A stretch of 64,000 nucleotides of DNA from the NCBI RefSeq assembly GCF_024679095.1, contig NC_066522.1:5468558-5532557 (forward strand). The letters run 5' to 3'. A program made the position numbers and the translations under genes. The notes under the pieces are model-generated. The model searched no databases. It worked only from the letters and a program-made list of their open reading frames with translations, and was not told the DNA's origin. Origin of the DNA: Eriocheir sinensis (taxonomy: Eukaryota; Arthropoda; Malacostraca; Decapoda; Varunidae). Below, one piece after another: positions 25,679-39,585 of this stretch. Position 1 is the stretch's first letter, and the number at the start of each line of letters is the position of its first letter.

Positions 25679-26718
25679 TAAAACGTAAACAGAGCAAAAG
25701 GCCAAACCTTTCCCAGATTTAAGTTAAGAGGCTGCATAATGCTCTACTTGCTATACACAAAAACTTGATATACACATAAACTTGATATACACAAACTTGA
25801 TATACACAAACTTGATATACATGTATATAAATTTGATATACACATAAACTTGATATACACATAAACTTGATATACACAAACTTGATACACACAAACTTGA
25901 TATACATGTATATAAATTTGATATACACATAAACTTGATATACACAAACTTGATATACACATAAACTTGATATACACAAACTTGATATACATGTATATAA
26001 ATTTGATATACACAAACTTGATATACACATAAACTTGATATACACAAACTTGATATACATGTATATAAATTTGATATACACATAAACTTGATATACACAT
26101 AAACTTGATATACATAAAAACTTGATATACACATAAACTTAATATACACAAACTTGATATACACATAAATTTGATATACACAAACTTGATATGCGCAAAC
26201 TTGATATACATGTATAGAAATTGATATACACAAACTTGATATACACAAACTTGATATACACATAAACTTGATATACACAAACTTGATATACACATAAACT
26301 TGATATACGCAAACTTGATATACACACAAACTTGATATACACATAAACTTGATATACACAAACTTGATATACACATAAACTTGATATACACAAACTTGAT
26401 ATACACATAAACTTGATATACACAAACTTGATATACACATAAACTTCAAATACACAAACTTGATATACACATAAACTTGATATACACAAACTTGATATAC
26501 ACATAAACTTGATATACGCAAACTTGATATATTCATAAACTTCATATACACAAACTTGATATACACATAAACTTGATATACACATAAACTTAATATACAC
26601 ACAAAGTTGATATACACATAAAAACTTGATATACACTTAAAATTTAAACAGAGCAAAAGGACAAAACCGTAACAAGACTTAAGTTAAGAGGTTGCATAAT
26701 GCTCTACTCGATATACAC
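25679..26718. repeat. Minisatellite (15/17-bp units) flanked by 80-bp direct repeats
   Basis: Units of 'acaaacttgatatac' and 'acataaacttgatatac' alternate over 25752-26636, with occasional 'atgtatataaatttgat' variants at roughly regular intervals. The segments 25679-25758 and 26638-26718 are direct repeats of each other, exactly 960 bp apart at matching bases. All three minus-strand frames stay open because the unit lacks stops in that direction; these are not genes. Confidence 0.92.
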
Positions 26719-26725
26719 ACAAAAC

Positions 26726-27027
26726 AATACATTCGGTGAAGAAAATAAAATAGGAGGATTCGACACATAAAAAATGCTTCGAATGAAATAAACTTCGTAA
26801 AGAGGATTACTTGAAACTGGACGGCGAATAATTCAATAGGATTAGTGGCCTTGTAGCGAGCGGGCTTGCGATGGGGAGCATGAGGAGAATGTTACACTCC
26901 AAGATAATGCTGACAAAGGGAATTATTAAGTCTGCCGGAGCTGCTTTGCATCGGCCAAATTGCCTCTCAGTGTGTGCGTGTGCTCATATATTGCTCATAA
27001 CTAATAACAGCCACGTCACTCCCCCCT
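26726..27027. other. Intergenic DNA, nothing recognised
   Basis: No feature that I can support. Confidence 0.5.
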
Positions 27028-27128
<101 letters not shown>

Positions 27129-27274
27129 AAGCGATTAAAATGTATATATCGTTGTAATATTGTTGTTCGTTTCTGAGTCGTAATTATGTGCGAGAGAAGC
27201 GTGCTCTGGAGAGTAATTGCTTTGCCATTGTAGGTATGACTGTAGCTGACATTTTATAATACAGTTATGATGAG

Positions 27275-27610
27275 AAGAACAACAACAACAATAATAATGA
27301 TAATAATAATAATAACGATAATGATAATGGTACCTGTGATGATAATAATAGTAATAGTGATGATAATATTAAGATCTTACACTGATTCAGTCTTACTACT
27401 CCATAATTCCACCTGCTCCTCCTCTTCTTCATTTTCTTCCTCCGTCTCCCCTTCCATCTCCTTCTCCTCTTCCTCCTCCTTCTTGTCATCATCATCATCT
27501 CCAGCATCGCCATCATCACCACCACCACCACCATCCTCAGCCTCATCAACATCTTCTTCTCCTCCTCGTCCTCTTCCTCCTCCTCGCCCTCCTCCTCCTC
27601 TTCATTATCA
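27275..27610. repeat. (AAT)n-like then (TCC/TCA)n imperfect arrays
   Basis: 'aataatgat' units at 27290-27370, then CTC/CAT/CAC trinucleotides at 27415-27605. Confidence 0.75.
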
Positions 27611-27924
27611 GCTTCTCATTTTGGAGTTGTGTCACCAGAGTTGTTTATTGTATTTTTCACAAGTTTATCTAAGTTTCTGAAGAGTATTGTCATAGTTTCA
27701 TAATAGTTAGTCCTCCATCCCTCCCGGTTCCCTCCCCTGCACCCTCAGTGTTCCCACTATTCCCTTACCCCCTCCTTCGCATCAGTCAATCCCTGGTAAG
27801 CCTCAAGATCTGGGTTTGTCACAAGTCCATTCATTCCTCTGGCTGCGGCGCGTGTTGGGATTATCGTGAGTGGTGGCGTTGCCGCTGCGGTGCCAAGACG
27901 CTCACGGCAACTTGCATTTTATTA

Positions 27925-28461
<537 letters not shown>

Positions 28462-28672
28462 TAGGAACAATCTTCCTTCATCTGTATTTACTTCTGCCTA
28501 CGATTTGACCTCTTTCAAGAGGAGTTTATCAGGACACCTCCTCCAGAAATTGACCTATCTTTCGGCCACTCCTCTTGACTCTTTGTAGAACAGTGAATAG
28601 CGGGCTTTTTAATTATTGTCTCCTTTTTTCTTTTTGTCCTTGAACTGTTTTTCTCTACTGTAAAAAAAAGTA
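28462..28672 (+). mobile_element. LINE-A 3' end, copy 3 (5'-truncated)
   Basis: Matches about 52645-52840 and 2300-2490: 'aacaatcttccttc.tctgt', 'tttgacctctttcaagag', 'cggccactcctct', 'gaatagcgggcttttt' and 'gtccttgaactg'. Only the last few dozen codons and the 3' UTR remain, ending in an A-run. It starts immediately after (TAG)n. Confidence 0.82.
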
Positions 28673-28900
28673 CCATTTATTTATCATTAATATTATTTTG
28701 TTAATAACTCATTTTTGTGTATAATTACCCTTTCAGTGATAGAATACTGATAATGCTACTAGTTATTATATTAATAGTAGTAGTATTTGTATTTATGTTA
28801 GTATTATTATTATTATTATACTTTCTTTTGATGTTATAAATCCGCAAATATTCGTGCAAATATTAGTGTCTTTACTACTACTACTACTACTATTACTACT
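28673..28900. other. AT-rich DNA before the gap
   Basis: AT-rich with (TTA)n- and (CTA)n-like stretches; the last bases before the gap are (CTA)n. Confidence 0.6.
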
Positions 28901-29000
28901 NNNNNNNNNNNNNNNNNNNNNNNNNNNNNNNNNNNNNNNNNNNNNNNNNNNNNNNNNNNNNNNNNNNNNNNNNNNNNNNNNNNNNNNNNNNNNNNNNNNN
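28901..29000. other. Assembly gap (100 N)
   Basis: Exactly 100 N, a conventional placeholder for a gap of unknown size, beginning within a (CTA)n tract. Reading frames crossing it are meaningless. Confidence 0.99.
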
Positions 29001-29372
29001 CATACAGACAAAAAGCATTATTTCCTTTTATATAATTACTGTCCCACATGCTTGCAGTTTCTTCTGGGTAGCGTGTTTTCATTGTCTTCCATTAACGTAG
29101 CACTAATTCTTACCCTTACCCGCATCCTCCTCCTCCTCCTTCGCCTCCACTTTCTCGTATTTTCATTATTTTTTCTCCTCCTCATCATTACCACCGATCT
29201 CATCCCTCACCTTCACTTTCACATTTTTTTTTGACACATCTTCATCTGTCTCATCATTAGCGACAAGTTCACCATTCATTTCGTTCCTCTTTCACCTTCT
29301 TTTAATTTTACTTTCCCCCTGAAAATTCAGTCTAGTAAAATACTGGTGTTCGTTAGCCAAAAGACTCTTTCT

Positions 29373-29563
<191 letters not shown>

Positions 29564-29743
29564 ATAGTCAAACAAAGAAAATACTTCGGAAACTAAAATG
29601 TGACTCATCATTTCAAAAGTTCACACCAAGCAGAGTAAGGAAGGAGAACACTTACCAAACTTTTCTTCTTTCCCTCCTCAGCTCCGAGGATCACAAGAAA
29701 TAGCTTTCGCCTGCGGGAAGACAAAGGCTCTAATTATAATTTG

Positions 29744-29854
<111 letters not shown>

Positions 29855-29901
29855 AAAACAAAGCTACACAAGAACCCACAAGTAATGGACAACACGCACA
29901 G

Positions 29902-29904
<3 letters not shown>

Positions 29905-29941
<37 letters not shown>
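29905..29941. repeat. (GT)n at the 3' edge of a SINE
   Basis: About 18 GT units abutting the SINE body. Confidence 0.93.
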
Positions 29942-29945
<4 letters not shown>

Positions 29946-30196
29946 TTCACCGCGGCCTGATCACGAGTTGGACTCGCAATCGCCAGGAAGTACCCTCCCG
30001 ACAAGAGCAAGACTCATTATTCGATCTCTGGATACTGCCAGGACCTCACACACCACACACCCCATTCCCCTTGCTCAAGGGGGGACAGTAACCACTCCTA
30101 GTCAGAGGAAGAAAAACCGGGCAGAGCGGGGCTCGAACCTCTGCCTGCCACGCCGCGAAGCCTGGCAGCGCAGCGCTTTAACCGACTGAGCTATCG

Positions 30197-30199
<3 letters not shown>
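29942..30199 (-). mobile_element. Second tRNA-derived SINE family, minus strand, between two (GT)n arrays
   Basis: The minus-strand 5' head has a clear A box ('tagctcagtcggtta', about 30194-30180) and B box ('ggttcgagccccgc', about 30140-30127), separated by about 40 bp. This is a good internal pol III promoter. The region after the B box does not pair with the 5' end as an acceptor stem and continues for another 180 bp, so it is a SINE rather than a tRNA gene. Sequence differs from the SINE family at 15955. Both ends meet (GT)n. Confidence 0.78.

Positions 30200-30284
<85 letters not shown>
30200..30284. repeat. (GT)n microsatellite
   Basis: About 42 GT units starting at the SINE 5' end. 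Confidence 0.96.
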
Positions 30285-30286
<2 letters not shown>

Positions 30287-31130
30287 CGATTAAATAAAAG
30301 GCATGGGTTCAGGTCCTACAACCAAAACAAAAACAAAAAAAATGCATGCGCTTAGTATTCATTTTCATTTTTTTCTTTAATTTCGTCTGTAAGAGGAAAT
30401 ACAAACAGAAATGGGAAAAAAATCTGCAATAAAGAACCAGGTAAAAGACAATAGGTAAGTTTTACATTAAACATAAAAGGAAAAGCAAAATCAATGTGAT
30501 TAAACGAAGAACGATAATATGGCACGTAAAAATAAGGAGAAATGAAAAAGAAATACTATTAAATAACGATCTGGAAAGGAAAATTGGAGAGTTAGAGAAA
30601 AAGAGAAAGATGGGAGAGGGGGGGCTGCTGTATACAATATATTCACCAGGCTTCCTCATTCTTCACTGCGGACTCCAAGATTCACATTTTTATAACGTTT
30701 GGCTCTAGTCTTTTCGGATGGACTTTTGAGTTTTGTCCTTCCCTCTTCCATCCTTCTTTACCGCCCTTCTTCCCTTTATATCCTACCTCTCCTTGTCTCT
30801 AGGCTCTTACTTCTATTCCATCTTTCCTTCCTCCTCCTCCTCCTCCACCCCTCGTTATGAAACAGCTTAGCGTCCTCAAGAACCTTACGAAAGAGAAGCA
30901 AGAGTGTGGAAAATGGAAAGAGGGGAGGGAGAAAGAAGGGAGGATAGTACAAAAGGAGAGGGAGCAGGAATTTTGGTACAAGAGGTGCGGGGAAAGTATG
31001 GAGAGAAGAGAGAGCAGGAGAAGGAAGGGAAAAGGCTGAGACATGATATGTTTTGAGTGTTTTTGACGGTGATGGAATGGTGGTGGTAATGATAGTAGTG
31101 TTGGTGGCAGCAATGTTGCCAACGAATCAT
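30285..31130. other. Intergenic DNA, nothing recognised
   Basis: A-rich (30290-30650), then mixed with a short CTC run near 30830. No gene found. Confidence 0.5.
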
Positions 31131-31132
31131 GT

Positions 31133-31133
<1 letters not shown>

Positions 31134-31201
<68 letters not shown>

Positions 31202-31264
31202 TTGGCGCCGCCAGTAACACAATGCCCATCAGTATTCAAAGCCTCGCGTCTGCAAGTCTCGAGC

Positions 31265-31300
<36 letters not shown>
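31134..31300. repeat. (TC)n and (CA)n microsatellites
   Basis: TC 31134-31198 and CA 31267-31300, with a unique 68-bp spacer. Confidence 0.95.
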
Positions 31301-31301
<1 letters not shown>

Positions 31302-32100
31302 CGACACCCTGAATCTAACTGCTTCATGCGAATGATACTTTGAGCCGCCGCCGCCTCCACCACTATCACCAATACCAATATCACTCTCCGCCTCCACCAC
31401 CTCCTCCTTCACCTTCGGGTTGTCTCTAACATTTGATGACGCGAGTCTTGAATATCATTAACAAACATTATATCATATATCCACGAAAATAAATCATTTG
31501 CACAGCTGTCTTATTCAAACCTCCTCATAGTGTATATTCTTCCTTGCATTTCCCTCTTATCTGCTACTGCATCATCTTTATAATCACCATCATCAATATC
31601 GTCCTTCTCTTTCATTGCCCACTCAAGAATCACTTTCCTGGCGGCTCAGCATATTGGTGGATTATGACTGGCTGGAAGTGGCGTGCTTGTCTCGCTGAAC
31701 TGATTAGCCGGCGGCTTTCAACTCGTCAATAGTCGATCAGGAAGTAAAATGTTAAGGGGGTTGATGTTTTCAGATTTTGTCCCTCCGTAGAGAGACTGCG
31801 GGCCTTCAGTCGAGTGACGGCTCATGAAGAGGGTGTCGACAGACAGACTTAGGCGGCTGACGCCGACCAAGTTGGCCTGTCGATGAAGACTCATGTCTCT
31901 GCCTAGGGAGTGCTGAATGGGTCTAGTCATGGTGGAAGCAATGAAGGGAGGGAGGAAGGGAGGGAAAAAGGAAGTCGGGGAGAGAGGGAGGGGGGGGGGG
32001 CGAAGAGAGGGAGGAAGGGGAGAAGGTGGTGGGGGAGGAGAGACGAATTGACAAGTGGTTTGGGAAGGCAGGAATGGTGAAGGGCTCAATGTCTTTAGAT
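31301..32100. other. Intergenic DNA, nothing recognised
   Basis: No gene recognised; a G-rich run at about 31990-32000. Confidence 0.5.
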
Positions 32101-32103
32101 ATA

Positions 32104-33511
<1,408 letters not shown>

Positions 33512-33583
<72 letters not shown>
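33512..33583. repeat. (TC)n microsatellite
   Basis: About 36 TC units. Confidence 0.96.
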
Positions 33584-33589
<6 letters not shown>

Positions 33590-33834
33590 GCTATCATATT
33601 AACTTTTATCCAGAAAACTGCTTAATCACGTTCTTCTTCGCGTGACTCGAATCGATCACAAAACAGTCTCAGCTTCGAGGAGGTTCGAAACTTTTCGTCT
33701 CAAAACTTCGAATCAGCACAAGAATCAACGATCGCTCATTCGCTGCGACAGGTTGACAAAAAAGCGATTTTATTATTCATAGTTTAATGAAAGTAATGTT
33801 TGTTTCCCCCCCGAGTGACAAGTATGTAGCCTAA

Positions 33835-34170
33835 ACTGTAGAGACGGTGGCCGAGTGATTAGCATGCGGGCGTGGTGAGCCCGAGGACCTAGCGTGGACA
33901 AAGTCGACTCCCCACCGAAACACGCTGATTTTTCAAGTCATCGCCGAGTGGCGGAAGATTACCCACATGCTGTCCGGATCTTCAATCAACCTTAACTTCA
34001 GCGACTTCGGTCAAGAGGAGCACCGGGGGGCAGCAAGGGCCAAGCAAGAGTCATACATCACGGCAGCCACTATAAGAAAACTTATCTCGCGCCACTAACG
34101 GGCTGGGGCCGTCCAAGAGGCCCCCCAGGAAAGCCTACCGGCGCTACAGGCAGCACACACACACACACAA
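33835..34170 (+). mobile_element. tRNA-derived SINE, plus strand, diverged
   Basis: Same family as 15955-16320 in the opposite orientation. The head has an A-box-like 'ggtggccgagtgattagc' (33847), as in serine or leucine tRNAs, and a weak B-box-like 'aagtcgactcccc' (about 33902). The central block 'ccgagtggcggaagattacc' (about 33943) and 'cacatgctgtccgg' follow, then a 3' domain with 'gcctaccggcgctacagg' and a (CA)n + A-run tail (34150-34179). It is the most complete 5' head in this window. Confidence 0.78.
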
Positions 34171-34179
34171 AAAAAAAAT

Positions 34180-35227
34180 GTTTGTGTCCCTCACTGGCCA
34201 GTATTAATTGAGGCAGTTGTCATGAGTGGGGCGTCGGCCATTTACATATGCAGGGTGTTCTTAAACGGCTAATATTATTATCAGGTTATAATAGGCGATT
34301 GAAGAGTAATGTGGGGGCATCCAGGTCAACGCACAAATTATTTCAAAAGAATATTAACATATTAGCATTTATTAGTTTACGAATAATAATAATCAAATGT
34401 TAAGTTGGAATAATTAAATTATATTAATATACATATAAGCAAGAAACGATTATAAAAAGCACGATGAAGTAATGTATTAGGAAATAGATATCACGGCGGG
34501 AAATAATTCTTTACACGTAAAAAAAAAAAAAAATCGATATTTTTTTTGTTATTTCGATAACAATACTGGTGATGTCATGGCTGGTAGCTCTAACACTGTT
34601 AAGATCAAAATGAATAAAATAATAGTAGTAATAATAGTAACTATCAGAATTTAATTATCATTATTATTATTATTATCATTATTATTATTATTATCAATAT
34701 TATTATTATTATCATTAATATTATTATTAACATTGGGATTACTATTAGCTTTTTCATTATATTATACTTATCAATATAATCAATATTTTTTTTTGTATTT
34801 TTTGTAGTAGTAATGGTAGTAGTAATGGTAGTGGTAGCAGTGGGAGTAGTAACAGCACCTGGGAGTAGGCAGTCAGGCAGCTGCCAAATCGAGCGCAAGC
34901 TACTCCCAGTGAGATATATATACGGGAGGCGAGGGGGTGCTGCAAGCCCATCAAAGACCCTCCCTTCTTCCCACTTACCGTTTCTCTATTGTCTCATTAA
35001 CACCAGCGAGTAGTTCAGAATGCTCTCTGAAGACAAACCCTCTTACTCTCCATACAACACTACATACACGCTACACGTACGTACATCACTTCAGGGAAGG
35101 GAGAGTGAGTCCAGATGTGATCCACTTTGGAATTCAGAGTCAAAGAATTTTACATAGTTGATAGAATTAGTTGACTTACAGCAAAGGTGTCCTTAATAAT
35201 AGAATGACAATAAAGTTTTACCCAGAT
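34180..35227. other. AT-rich intergenic DNA with (TTA)n-like stretches
   Basis: Imperfect ATT/TAT repeats at about 34655-34735 and (TAG)n-like at 34805-34850. No gene recognised. Confidence 0.55.
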
Positions 35228-35229
35228 GG

Positions 35230-35603
35230 TGATGCGAATCGCCATAACTCCCTTATTTTTGCGGCTACAGAAATGTTTTTGGTATCAATCGACGGCAAAA
35301 TGAAAGGGCTATATTTTCAATGACAGACCGGGCTCAAAAACCGACTCGAAATGGTAAAAAAAATCGAATAAATTCGCAAAAAAAGGCTCTGAAAAAAAAA
35401 CTATTTTTGAGCTCCCAACCTTGAAACCCACTCGTTTTTTTTTAATTTCAAAAAAATTATTTAACAAATACTTTAGCCCTACCAATGTGCTTTCCGCTAG
35501 ACCTCGCTTATCAAAAATATAGTCCTTTCATTTTGCCGTCGATTGATACCAAAAACATTTATGTAGCCCCAAAAATAAGGGAGTTATGACGATTCGCATC
35601 AAA
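35230..35603. mobile_element. Fold-back (MITE-like) element with ~88-bp inverted arms
   Basis: The left arm begins 'gatgcgaatcgccataactc' (35230) and runs to about 35318. The right arm (about 35516-35603) is its near-perfect reverse complement, ending 'gttatgacgattcgcatc'. About 195 bp separate them. No ORF or RNA promoter is seen; the transcript would fold into a long hairpin. Confidence 0.8.
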
Positions 35604-35685
35604 GCGGTTGATTTTCCAAAATTCGCGGCTTAATGACAAGGGCGCCGCAAAATCAAAAGAGTCCGCCGTCCATTACTTGAGATGT

Positions 35686-35893
35686 CACTGAACTAGGATA
35701 TCAATAATCACCTTTTTTCTTCTTCCTGTGACCTGTTCTGCTTTGCATCGCTTCTTAGGTCCTCCTTGGTACTTTTTTACACTTAGATAATTCACTTAGT
35801 TACTCTGTGAAAGTAAAGATTGGGTTCCGCGATGTGAAGTACAGGATGGGATGTCTCACGACGCGGGATGGCAGGCGACATCACATCGGGTCT
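35686..35893 (+). mobile_element. MITE family 2, right half
   Basis: Matches 53252-53455 of the complete copy from 'cactgaactaggatatcaa' to the right terminal inverted repeat ('atgggatgtctcacgac', 'gatggcaggcgaca'). The left half is missing. Confidence 0.78.
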
Positions 35894-35934
35894 GAGATGG
35901 GACATGCGACACCTCACAGTGCTTGCTGACAACG

Positions 35935-36935
35935 AGACGGACAAAGAAACACAAAGGAAGAACAAACAACAGCAGACCTGCTGGTCCTTACGAGGCTGTT
36001 TGTGACAAGCTACACTAACTATCTAATCAAAGGTGGAAGATGAAGGACAGCAAAGGCGAAGGCTCCTCCCCACCCCCCCATCCCTCCAGCCAAAGCTGGC
36101 AGGAAAGGAAAAAAAAACATGCAGCATGGAAAAACTGCATGGAATTTATGTAGGAAAGAGGACAGAACTAACATTACTGCTACCACTAACCGGGCGATAT
36201 AAACGGAAAAGGACACCAGTATTCGAAAGAACTTAACGTTATTATGACAATGAGTAATACCTTAGTTGCTGGTTGGAATCAAAATACTTGTCTAATCTAT
36301 TCTTGAAGGCCGTAACTGTTGTACTATCAACGACATCACAGGGTAGAGAGTTCCAAACATTAACAACTCGATTGAAGAAGAAGTGTTTAGCTTCGTGCGA
36401 CGAGAATCTTTTACCACTTATCTTCAAATTGTGATTTCTTCTTGTTCTATTTGATCGATCAATTGTAAAGTAATCTTCCGCATTAATATCACTGAATCCT
36501 TTAAACATTTTAAACACTTCTATTAGATCGCCTCGCATTCTTCGTTTTGATAGGCTGAATAAATTTACTTCTTTAAGCCTCTGTTCATATGACAAATTTC
36601 TCAATCAAGGAATCATCTTTGTTACTCTTCGTTGAACCCGTTCCAACTTTTCTATGTCTTTTCTGTAGTAGGGAGACCAAAACTGTACACAGTACTCTAG
36701 ACGGGGTCGAACCAATGAATTATACAGTTTTAATATTACTTTTTCGGATTTATTATTAAAGACTCGTCCGATGAAGCCAACCAATTTGTTTGCAGTTTTA
36801 ACTACCTCTGAACAACGCTGACCGGGCTTTAAATCGCTTGATATAGTGATTCCAAGATCCTTTTCTTTACTTACTGCAGAAAGTTGTTGGCCATTCATTA
36901 CGTACCGAGCGCGATTGTTATTTTTTTCCGATTTA
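35935..36935 (-). mobile_element. LINE family B, copy 2 (CR1-like), 5'-truncated
   Basis: Minus-strand element. The 3' UTR lies at about 35935-36240 and the RT C-terminal ORF at 36242-36935, truncated where a CTC-rich tract begins. Its 3' UTR matches those of copies 1 and 3, including 'gcagcatggaaaaactgcatg' (a hairpin-forming inverted repeat) and 'gacaccagtattcgaaagaac'. Confidence 0.88.
36242..36925 (-). pseudogene. LINE-B RT C-terminal region with one nonsense codon
   Basis: One frame from about 36925 to the stop at 36242, with a single internal TGA at about 36602-36604 where copy 3 has CGA, as CpG decay would give. Landmarks: 'LSAVSKEKDLGITISSDLKP', 'NKLVGFIGRVFNNKSEKVIL', 'YNSLVRPRLEYCVQFWSPYY', 'LSYEQRLKEVNLFSLSKRRM', 'RVVNVWNSLPCDVV' and 'KNRLDKYF'. 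This is the thumb and C-terminal part of CR1/L2-like RTs; the catalytic YADD lies upstream of the truncation. Confidence 0.85.
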
Positions 36936-37470
36936 TGCTGCTCCCTCCTTCCTCTCCTTGCTGCTGTTACCTCTCATCCTGCTCGTACTTCTCCTCTACT
37001 CATTCATCTTCCTATCCTCCTATCCCTCCTCCTTTTCTTCTTCCTCCCTTTCACCTATCACATCTTTTCCTCCTCCTCCTCCTTCTGATGCTCCTCTTCC
37101 TCGCCTCGTCCTCGTCCTCGTCCTCCTCCTCCTCCTCCTCCTCCTCCTCCTCCTCCTCCTCCTCCTCCTCCTCCTCGTCTCGTCTTTCTCCTCGTTCTTC
37201 TCTTCCTCCTGTTTTTCCTCACTCACATATCACATCACATCTCCTCCTCCTCCTCCTCCTCCTCCTCCTCCTCGTCTCGTCTTCGTCCTCGTTCTTCTGT
37301 TCCTCCTGTTCTTCCTCACCTTTTCACCTATCACATCACATCTTCTCCTCCTTCTCCTCCTCCTCCTCCTCCTCCTCGTCTCGTCTTGGCCCTCGTTCTT
37401 TTCTTTCTCCTGTTCTTCCTCACCCTTTCACCTACCACATCATAAATTATCTCCCCCTCCTTCTCATCAT
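36936..37470. repeat. (CTC)n-rich pyrimidine tract with ~115-bp internal periodicity
   Basis: CTC runs at 37073-37178, 37240-37272 and 37350-37376. Each is followed by 'gtctcgtctt', 'ctcgttcttctcttcctcctgtt' and 'ctatcacatc'-type blocks, so a unit of about 100-115 bp has been repeated three times. Confidence 0.78.
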
Positions 37471-37619
37471 CATCATTATCATCGTCCCCGTGCCTTTCGT
37501 TCTCCACCTCTTCTTTCCTCCCCGCAATCTATATACTTTCCCTTTATAATCTCCTCTTCTTACCTCAGTCTCCCGATTGCCATTTCACCCTCCTATCCTC
37601 CTTCTTCCTCTCTTCTGTA

Positions 37620-37910
<291 letters not shown>

Positions 37911-38561
37911 ACACCTGCTTAAGGGAAGGCTTCAGTGTTCCTTGTACCGTCAACGCGTGTGTTTCGTGTTTATGCGTATTCTTTTTTCCCCTGCGAGTCT
38001 TCATTTCCTCTGCGAATCATGACTGCGAAATGTGTTCCCTGAAAACGCCTCTTCCATCATCAAGTTGGGAAGTAAAGTTGACTCGTGACTTTATGCGAAG
38101 GTAAGAGAAATGAGAAGTTTTTTCCTCCAGCTCTTTTCCTTTTTCAACCCTATCATTCAGTTATTTTTATCACCAGTATTATTAATACTTTCGTAATTTT
38201 TAGTACCAATTTTATTGAAAAAATAAGAACAAGACGAAAACAACAAGATTTACTGGTACTTCTATTACTACTACTAACAGTTACATTATTATTACCATTA
38301 ATAATACTACATAAAAAAAACAATAAGAACTACTATTACTACTTACTGTACTACCACTACTACTATAACGACTACTACTACTGCTACTACTACTACTACC
38401 ACTGCTGCTACTACTACTACCAATTTCGCATGTAGCAGGTAAGGTATATATGCTCTGCTGTTTTCTCTGTGTGTGTGTGTTGGGTTTCACAAGTCTTTTC
38501 GGAGTGTTTGTGTTTGTGAGGGTTTATGTGCGAATGGGACTTTTAGCTCCTCCATGTGTAT

Positions 38562-38565
<4 letters not shown>
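37911..38565. other. Intergenic DNA, imperfect (TAC)n near 38255-38420
   Basis: Trinucleotide TAC/ACT stretches; otherwise nothing recognised. Confidence 0.55.

Positions 38566-38566
<1 letters not shown>

Positions 38567-38617
<51 letters not shown>
38567..38617. repeat. (GT)n microsatellite
   Basis: About 25 GT units ending in GCGCGC. Confidence 0.95.
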
Positions 38618-38623
<6 letters not shown>

Positions 38624-38689
38624 CTTTGGGGGACAGTTATATGAAACACGTATATATAAACCGAAATACGGTAATAAATATAAATGAAG

Positions 38690-39032
38690 GATGTAGTAAG
38701 GAAATAAAGGAAGAAGGGAGAGAAGAACGAAGGAATGAAGGATCGAAAGACGAAAGGAAGGAAGCAAATGAACAAAGAAACCAACTAATGGAGTGATAAA
38801 AGAATGAAGAAAAGAAGAAAGGGAAGGAAAGGAAGAAAAAAGGGAATATATAATGGATTAAAAAAATATAGGAAGAAAGGAAGGAAGGATGAACGGGAGA
38901 AACGAGGGTATAAAGAAAGAAGGGAAATAACGAAGAAATTCAGACACAAGGAAAGACGCTGAAATGGCAAAGAATAAATATACTGCAAGACTAACAACTT
39001 TACTGGAAAAATAAAAATATTGAAGAAAGATG

Positions 39033-39085
<53 letters not shown>

Positions 39086-39268
39086 TCAATATCTAGAATT
39101 ATGTAGGGCAGTTCCTGGTGTTCAAACAATGAGGTCTTTGCACTTTGCCTTCTTTTTTGTGTTCCAGCGACCAATCTGCAGCAGACAATATTTATCTTTA
39201 CATTTGCTTCCAAACATTTCCTTCCTCTCATAGTCTTCATATCAGCCTAGTTGTGAACGTGGCATAAT

Positions 39269-39310
<42 letters not shown>
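38690..39310. repeat. GAAGG-rich tract plus (GA)n and (CT)n arrays
   Basis: Purine-rich 38690-38960, GA 39037-39082 and CT 39271-39309. The 180 bp between the last two has no gene. Confidence 0.85.
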
Positions 39311-39312
<2 letters not shown>

Positions 39313-39504
39313 ATCAGCCACAGCACCGCCACACGCATCACATCATAACGAACGTAAACATCAACACCATAACGCAGACAGTGAATAGGAACCTCTCCTT
39401 CGTTCCTTCCCTTCCTCCCTCCGTGCAACAGGAGGAGAAAAAGAAGAGAATCACGTGGCAAAAATCTACGTAAAACTTTCACCCTGACAACATTAAATAG
39501 CTGT

Positions 39505-39585
39505 CTTGAATGGTGGCGGCAGGGGTGGTGGGGGGCGGGCGGTAGGGGGTGGTAGGTGGTAGAGGGGGTGGCGGCGGAGGTAGTA
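39505..39585 (+). other. G-rich tract with strong G-quadruplex potential
   Basis: Runs of 3 to 6 G separated by loops of 1-12 bases on the + strand; at least four such runs fall within 60 bp. Confidence 0.55.

Noticed and set aside
25752..26636. Possible CRISPR-like array
   Set aside because: Units are 15/17 bp with no unique spacers, no cas genes, and the window is eukaryotic; it is a minisatellite.
25751..26656. 301-residue minus-strand reading frame and two similar ones in the other frames
   Set aside because: They arise from the minisatellite, which has no stop in any minus frame; no start context, composition or homology supports a gene.
30127..30199. Possible tRNA gene (good A and B boxes)
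   Set aside because: No acceptor stem closes the structure and the repeat continues beyond it, so I call it a SINE head.
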